25,479 nt of DNA from contig VHZZ01008119.1 in the NCBI GenBank assembly GCA_009801015.1, forward strand, positions 3,108 to 28,586, read 5' to 3'. The notes beneath the pieces are model-generated. The model was given only the letters and a program-made list of their open reading frames with translations, searched no databases and was not told the origin of the DNA. The translations under genes and the position numbers were made by a program. Below, piece after piece: positions 20,267 to 25,479 of the stretch. Origin of the DNA: Silene noctiflora. Taxonomy: Eukaryota; Streptophyta; Magnoliopsida; Caryophyllales; Caryophyllaceae. Numbering within the stretch: position 1 is the first letter of the stretch; the number at the start of each line of letters is the position of its first letter.

Positions 20267-23200
20267 TCACCAGGTGAAACTGAGAGATTCAAAATGCAGA
20301 TTCTCTGCCAAACCGGATCCACATATAGCAGCAACTTCATGCCTCAAAGCTGGTGGCCCACAAACAAGTACCCCTACACTAGATTCCGTTTGACTAAACA
20401 ACATAACTGCAATAATAATATAAAAATTACTTTAGCAGAAGGTCTCTTTTCAGACGCTCATTTTCGTCTGAATGTTTCAGCAAATAGGCTATATGTAACC
20501 CATTAACAGAAAATCATTTCATTTCATATGTTAATTGTTATTAGACCTATAAAAAAGTAAAGAACGAGTTATTCGGATCTTCAGGTATATAATTGTTTGT
20601 CTTCGACTCTTTGAGTATGTTATTAACGGGTCATTTAAGGTGATGAGAACGTTCCTTGGTCGACTAAACCAAAGACTTCATAGTATAGTGGATAAGATAC
20701 AAGTAGACATCAAGTCTTAAGTTCGAATCCCCCTACCGCATATATTGTAATGACTTTGTGACTCATTTAAAACTTGGTTGACTCAAGACGTGTCTATTAA
20801 AGTTATATTCCTATTTGCTATGCAAGTAAATAGGGCCGAGTTTTAACTTTTAATTGAGTTATATTGAGGTTTGATTAGTTTTCGATTAGGCCGTTGTTAA
20901 ACCCATTTTGGTTATTTGGATTTGTAGATTTTGCTCAGCTTAACTATTAATCATACTACCTCCGATTCTTTAGAATTGCCCCACTTTTTAAGATTTGTGA
21001 CGAGTATTTTAATCAAATGGGGAGATTCCTAAGAATCAGAGGAAATAATGCATAAGAATCAACTCAAACTGAGGATGTATATTGCTTACGCTTTAGGTCG
21101 GGCCTTTCACCGTAATGAACGTCAGTAGAATCAACAATGGACTGATAAGGAAGGCTCTCGAGTTCTCGATCAGCATTATAATACCCTGATTCCGGCGTTA
21201 CTTGAGGCGTTACTCCTTCCGCGCTAATGATTTGCCTTGTTTCAATAGAATTCGTCTTCTTGTTTCGGATCACAACAATACTTGATGTTATGACTACACA
21301 AACACAGAGTATCAAGAGGTACAAAATTGTCTTTTCCCAAGTCGCGAAGATTTCGTCTGTGTTATGATCAATTGGGTAAATGTAGTATCTTGTAAGGATG
21401 CCAATGAGAATAAGAAAACTGATGAAAGACGACGAAATTATAGCACCAAGCCATAGATAACCGTTCTTTCCTAGGCTAGGAAAAATGGGTACGTCGCTAG
21501 CATTGGGTTTGAACCATATGGTTCGTGGTTGGGTTTGGTGCTCTTCTATTTCGGTTTTCTCTCTAGTGACATAGGCCTTGATTTGTAAGTCTAACCTTGA
21601 AAGATCATAAGTTGTGCTCGAAAGTGGGAGGAGGAGGTTCAACATGGATAAATCGGAGGAGTTCTTGAATGAGCAAATGAGAAGAATTTTCGGTACTTGT
21701 GAATTTGGAGTCGTGCTAGCGGAGAGAAGCTCCCGAATGATCGAGAAATAGGGTGTTATGCCACTGCCTCCGCTTATCATTACCAATGAGTCATACCTGG
21801 TACACAAGTCGATACAATGAGCCACAAGGGCAGTACAATATCGGGGATGGGGGATTCGAACCTGGGTCCTATATATTGTCCACTATAGCCTCATCTTAAC
21901 CACTAGGCCAAAACTTCTTCGGTTTGCCGGTCTTAATTTGTGAATGCAAGTTAATTAAGGTGTAAGAGAGTTTTTTAAACACAGGCTTTTAATCAAATTT
22001 AAGGTTTCATACCTTAGGAGATGGTTGGAGACAGGTCCATACGGTCCTTCAACAGAGGCTTCAAGGCGATCAATGGAGGAACTCGAAACCATATCGTAAA
22101 GCTTCCTAGTCCAACCCTCATCAGCCGAAATAATAACACTTAGCCTATCATTCTCCAATACACTACTTGAGCAAATACTAAAAGGGTGCCATTGAAGCTT
22201 AGAAATCTTCGGAATGTTAACGAAAATTATGCTAGTTGGGTTGTAGCTCAAACCAGGGCTCTTACTGAAATTGAGCTCTAGAACATCACAAGCCAGAACT
22301 CGAGCTGAAAGCAATCGAACATGTTGTCTTGATTGTAGGAACCTCACGTAACGATCAATCATGAATAGGAGAAAGCCGGGAAGAACGTAGAAACCATAGG
22401 ATATGCCCACATGAAAGAAGAAGAATAACATAAAGAGGATGTAGAGGTAGTGTGTATACAAGAAGACCTCAAATATCGTCCTTCGGATGCGAGGAATTGT
22501 TGCTACCCATAATATTATGCCAAAGAGTAAAGATATTTCACCGGCTATGTTAGAAATACCAGCTTTCTTCCACTTCAGTGCCTGCAGATTGAAAAACTTT
22601 TTCGAGTTCAATACTAGGCGGTCGAGACAAATACAGTTTCCATTACGAAACGCAAATGTAAAACCAAGGTAGAAAGAACACCGTACCAGGGATAAATGAC
22701 CAGAGACAGCCCAATATAAGAGATAGCCAAGGCCATGAGCGGTGAATAAGGTCATGAGGGTGTGACCGAGCCAAATGTGGTACTTTACGCTTGCTTCTGA
22801 GGTTAACCCGAACAATGGTAGAATTGTTGATGCTCTTGTTATCGGGTAAAATAGAAATGATAAGCATATATTGCCTGTCGGCCCTAGCCTAAATACTGTC
22901 ACTTCCCACTTTGCCATCCATCTGCAATTAGAAACAAGTATATAACATTCCCTCCGTTTCAGTCAATTGTATACATATCTACTTTCTTTTTTGAAGAGAG
23001 TTCGACACAAATTTAAATAAATGTACGAGACAGAGTAACTACAAGATTCTCTGTTTGAGTTGTTTCTCTACGGATTTCAAAACCAAAAGGAAGTACGCGA
23101 AGCATATATATATGCTTACCGTTTCTCTCCATCTTCGAGAGTGATGCGACCATAGCCGACATGTAAGTAGACGGAGAAAGACCAGATGAGAAGAGCTAAA

Positions 23201-24534
23201 AACATAATGATAAACGAGAGCTCTATCCATGAAACTACCCCCAAGGGGCCTCTTACTAGCACTGGTCGTCTCCGTCTTGCAAACCATTTTCCTTTATCGT
23301 CTTTCCTGTATGTTCATTGTTATAACGGATGTAAAAAAGATTGAACGTAAATAAACACATTAACAATTTAGTAAAAGTTCTTAGCTTCTACTCCGTACCT
23401 TATTACTCCAAAACCATGTGATTGTTTTTCCAAATAGGCGTACACGGATCCCAAAAGAGCGATCAGGATGACGGGTGTTGTGAAAATCAAAATGTTTGGA
23501 CCTGTAAAATGAAATTAGAATTTATTTCATGTATGGTAACCAACCGACTTTTGAGCCATTTACATGAATCGTCCAATTCATGTATTTTTGAACAAAGCGT
23601 CTTGCTTGTGACGACCTTTTCAAAGAAACCTCTCACAGTCCCTCTCCACTCGCCCTTCCACTTGTCCCTTTGTCTCACGTCTCTTCACAGTGACGCATTT
23701 TGTCCGTCACAAATGAGAATGTGTGATTTTTCAATTCATGGGAATTTGATTTCCCGATTGCAACAAAAACCCCTCGAAGTGTAATGACGGTCAAAGTCGT
23801 CTAAGAGAGTAAGAGACAGTTTATAAAGTAGAGTCTTTTATTCGTATTCAACAAACTGCAACGACAACGCTTAACCCTAGCTTGCCCTGGGGCGACTAGT
23901 GGCCTTGTTCTTTTTGCTTTAATTTCAGCTCATTTCAGTTCAGCTCAGCTTTATTCTGTTCACTTGAGTTTATGTCAGCTTTGTTCAACTTATTTTTTCA
24001 TGAAATTAACTTTTATTTCAGCTTCATTCACTTCAGCTCGAGTCCATTCTGTTTAATTCAGTTCAGCCGGAAAAAACAGGGCCACTAGTATAGTAAACGC
24101 CAACAATGACTGATTATTTTTACCAAAAATTCTACGATTATGCTAACTTATGAAACACAATACCAAACTTGAAATTTTTCGTTGTTTTTTTATTTTTGGT
24201 GTCTCGTGACCTATTGTCACGATATCTCATTAGGCTAGGACCTCTTCGGTTGAAATTATTATTCGTAACAACACAATAATACAGTAATATAAAACAAAAA
24301 AATTAATAGGGAAAAAGAAACAAGTAACAAACCTTGAGTCCCAAAAAAGGTGGAGTTCAACTTGGCTTTCAATTTGGGCTTCCAAGTGCGTTTATAAAGA
24401 CTAGTTGGCAAAAGAATCCACATCATCATATAACCCAACGACACTATTAACACCGTTGCCAAGATTGTTAACCTAGTTACACCACTGCCTCCGCCTCCGC
24501 CTCCGCCTCCTCGTCCATGACCGGTTGCATCCAT
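20267..24534 (-). CDS. FRO: Ferric reduction oxidase (ferric-chelate reductase), 7 exons, complete (713 aa)
   Basis: Minus-strand exons 24333-24534, 23399-23501, 23120-23305, 22687-22921, 22013-22581, 21090-21796 and 20267-20406 join into 714 codons with all introns GT-AG. The product is a membrane flavocytochrome that passes electrons from cytosolic NADPH through FAD and two haems to extracytoplasmic Fe(III) or Cu(II). Membrane segments are near residues 20-45, 70-91, 124-150, 178-200, 212-236, 253-272, 281-308 and 545-608. The haem ligands expected for the ferric reductase/NOX superfamily are present as H212/H226 (KYHIWLGH...AHG) and H286/H299 (YTHYLY...FHVG), spaced 14 and 13. The FAD motif is HPFSI (374-378). 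NADPH-site motifs are EGPYGP (420-425), GGSGITP (441-447) and VCGP (682-685). The end, ENLHFESLSFTW, is conserved in the family, and the length is normal (about 700-740). The start is the first in-frame ATG, 62 nt after a TATA box; residues 9-16 are eight glycines. In Arabidopsis the root enzyme FRO2 is induced by iron deficiency; which paralogue this is cannot be settled here. Introns 1, 3, 5 and 6 carry repeats; intron 4 (22582-22686) is 105 nt and stop-free. Confidence 0.96.
20681..20735 (+). repeat. tRNA-like A/B box pair (SINE-like) in FRO intron 6
   Basis: 'tagtatagtgg' (20681-20691) matches an A box and 'agttcgaatcc' (20720-20730) a B box with one mismatch, at tRNA-like spacing. The sequence does not close into an acceptor stem, so a SINE or tRNA pseudogene is more likely than a working tRNA. 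It is antisense to FRO. Confidence 0.5.
20956..21045. mobile_element. Very short MITE in FRO intron 6 (90 bp)
   Basis: The left end 'cctccgattctttagaattgcccc' and the right end 'ggggagattcctaagaatcagagg' are inverted copies, with TA on each side (20954-20955 and 21046-21047). It fits a deleted Stowaway-like element, lying about 45 bp from the exon 6 splice donor. Confidence 0.65.
21852..21910 (-). repeat. tRNA-like A/B box pair (SINE-like) in FRO intron 5
   Basis: On the minus strand a consensus A box TGGCCTAGTGG (21910-21900) is followed by a perfect B box GGTTCGAATCC (21862-21852). The T-stem does not pair well and no acceptor stem forms, so it is a SINE head or tRNA-derived relic rather than a tRNA gene. 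It occupies most of the 216-nt intron, on the same strand as FRO. Confidence 0.6.
22947..23035. mobile_element. Degenerate Stowaway element in FRO intron 3
   Basis: 'ttccctccgtttcagtcaattgtatac' at the left and 'tacgagacagag' plus TA at the right are Stowaway-like ends around 90 bp. The right end has decayed. Intron 3 is only 198 nt, so the element makes up nearly half of it. Confidence 0.55.
23597..23720. mobile_element. Palindromic MITE relative in FRO intron 1
   Basis: 'gcgtcttgcttgtgacgacc' and 'gtccgtcacaaatgagaatg' resemble the ends of the element at 20096-20222, including the 'cctctccac' interior words. The inner arms are more decayed here. Confidence 0.55.
23901..24083. mobile_element. 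TTCAG-rich MITE in FRO intron 1 (183 bp)
   Basis: The ends ggccttgttctttttgc and the complement of ccggaaaaaacagggcc are inverted, and both sides carry ACTAGT (23895-23900 and 24084-24089). Because ACTAGT is its own complement it may be a target duplication or part of the terminal repeat. The interior is made of ttcagctc/ttcagttca words. A diverged relative lies at 17120-17297. Confidence 0.7.
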
Positions 24535-24595
24535 TATTCACGTTCGTCTAGTATCCCTTTAATTTGTTGTATCTACACAAAGTACCATAGATCCA

Positions 24596-24603
24596 ATTTT
24601 ATA
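24596..24603 (-). promoter_or_regulatory. TATA box of FRO
   Basis: The minus strand reads TATAAAAT in the context cccctataaaattgg, 62 nt upstream of the ATG, which implies a short 5' UTR of about 30 nt. Confidence 0.6.
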
Positions 24604-25009
24604 GGGGAAATATGAATGAGAACACTTTTGGCAGTGATCAAGTATGGCAACTTTCTATTTCTGTCTCTGCCTAAACTTATTGAAATATTATAAGTAAATA
24701 AATATTATATAGTTTTGATTGAAATATAAATTTAGAGAACACCAGAATATAATGATTTTAATATAAGTATGTTATATGTTAGAAACTATTAATAGGTAAA
24801 TAAATCAAGCTAGATTTCCAAAAAATATAATATTTCATAACCATTTCGATTTGATTTAATGCATATCTGTAATATATTTATATAAATATATAAGTTTCTT
24901 AAAATTACATGTCTAAATAGTTAAAGAATTCTGTTAGTAGTAAAAAGAATTGTAGTAACATTGAATATATAGTAATATAATAGTAATCACTCATTTGAAT
25001 AGTTAGCTG
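24604..25009. other. AT-rich upstream region of FRO
   Basis: It should contain the FRO promoter. No iron-response element could be assigned with confidence by eye. Long A/T stretches dominate. Confidence 0.4.
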
Positions 25010-25260
25010 GAGTAGTGAAAGTAATAGAAATAACAACGGGAGTAATGAAATTATCAATATTGATGCGGCAGTAGTGAAAGTAACAATAATTACTCAATAA
25101 TAATTATTTTAACAATAATTATTGCGGGAGTACTGAAAGTAACAGTAGTAATAACAAATGTAATAAAATAATATTAACAACGAAAGAAAGTATATATGAA
25201 TAATGAGCTAACCTATCGATTTAAGTAAAATATTAATAATGGGAGTAGTGAATTTGTCTC
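25010..25260 (+). repeat. Degenerate minisatellite 'gggagtagtgaaagtaacaa'
   Basis: Related words begin near 25010, 25039, 25068, 25126 and 25241 (ggagtagtgaaagtaata, gggagtaatgaaattatc, gcagtagtgaaagtaaca, gggagtactgaaagtaac and gggagtagtgaatttg), spaced 29 bp at first and then irregularly, with 'aataattatt' filler. It lies 0.5-0.7 kb upstream of FRO. Confidence 0.6.
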
Positions 25261-25479
25261 ATAATTTATTTCATCGTAATTTTAAGATATGACATAGAAA
25301 AATATATTAATGATGAATTTATGAGTTATGCAATTTTAATGTAATTTTATTTAATAATTGAACATAAATTTTAATGCTAAATAAAGGTAGCTTAAGCGGA
25401 GACGGCACCAATGCTAGTTTGGTAAATATTACTGTATATTCTTACAAGACGGGAAATGTAATTATAAATACGATAATTG

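Noticed and set aside
21840..21915. A functional tRNA gene in FRO intron 5
   Set aside because: A and B boxes are good, but the T-stem and acceptor stem do not pair, so a SINE or relic is preferred.
1..25479. CRISPR array, bacterial operon, phage or integrated virus
   Set aside because: The repeats are long transposon-type or tandem units without regular short spacers, the genes have plant introns, and no viral reverse transcriptase, coat or movement protein motif was seen.

Overview
This is nuclear DNA from a flowering plant, most likely a eudicot. Two of the three genes have short exons split by GT-AG introns. The spaces between genes are AT-rich and full of miniature transposable elements: Stowaway, hAT-like and foldback MITEs, a miniature LTR element, a LINE remnant, SINE-like boxes and a Helitron-type end. 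All three proteins belong to plant families. The many 'tactccgt' Stowaway ends would fit Caryophyllales, but that is only an impression. One ambiguous base (N) lies at 4966.

Three protein genes can be reconstructed completely, each with an unbroken reading frame. (1) At 1391-3317 (+) is a seven-exon cysteine-rich PLAC8-family gene of 221 aa, with two microexons of 22 and 19 nt. (2) At 11449-11994 (-) is an intronless RING-H2 E3 ligase of 181 aa, of the BRH1-like 'MGFPVGY' type. (3) At 20267-24534 (-) is a seven-exon ferric reduction oxidase (FRO) of 713 aa, with all four haem-ligand histidines and the FAD and NADPH motifs present. The PLAC8 and RING genes converge on each other and are kept apart by about 8 kb of transposon-derived sequence. 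FRO would act at a membrane, reducing Fe(III) with cytosolic NADPH. No shared pathway for the three genes is evident from the sequence.

Layout. 1-1390: MITE end, Helitron-like 3' end, AT-rich sequence. 1391-3317: PLAC8 gene. 3318-11448: repeat-rich spacer with a degenerate GGGTC repeat, a GAGCC-type inverted repeat element, an 85-bp minisatellite, nested palindromes, an ~870-bp foldback, a complete 269-bp miniature LTR retrotransposon with target duplication, two related Stowaway elements and a partial local duplication. 11449-12118: RING gene and TATA box. 12119-18500: non-coding sequence with two tandem arrays (about 200-bp and 280-290-bp units) and more MITEs. 18523-18905: 3' end of a LINE (RNase H remnant). 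19008-19277: hAT MITE, then a SINE-like unit. 20096-20222: palindromic MITE. 20267-24534: FRO, whose introns hold at least five further repeats. 24596-25479: FRO promoter side, AT-rich with a degenerate minisatellite.

I found no new multi-gene system. The points most worth following up are the in-frame, stop-free 105-nt intron in FRO, the microexons in the PLAC8 gene, the possible conserved PLAC8/RING-H2 gene pairing, the miniature LTR element and the recently expanded array that carries a transposon end.
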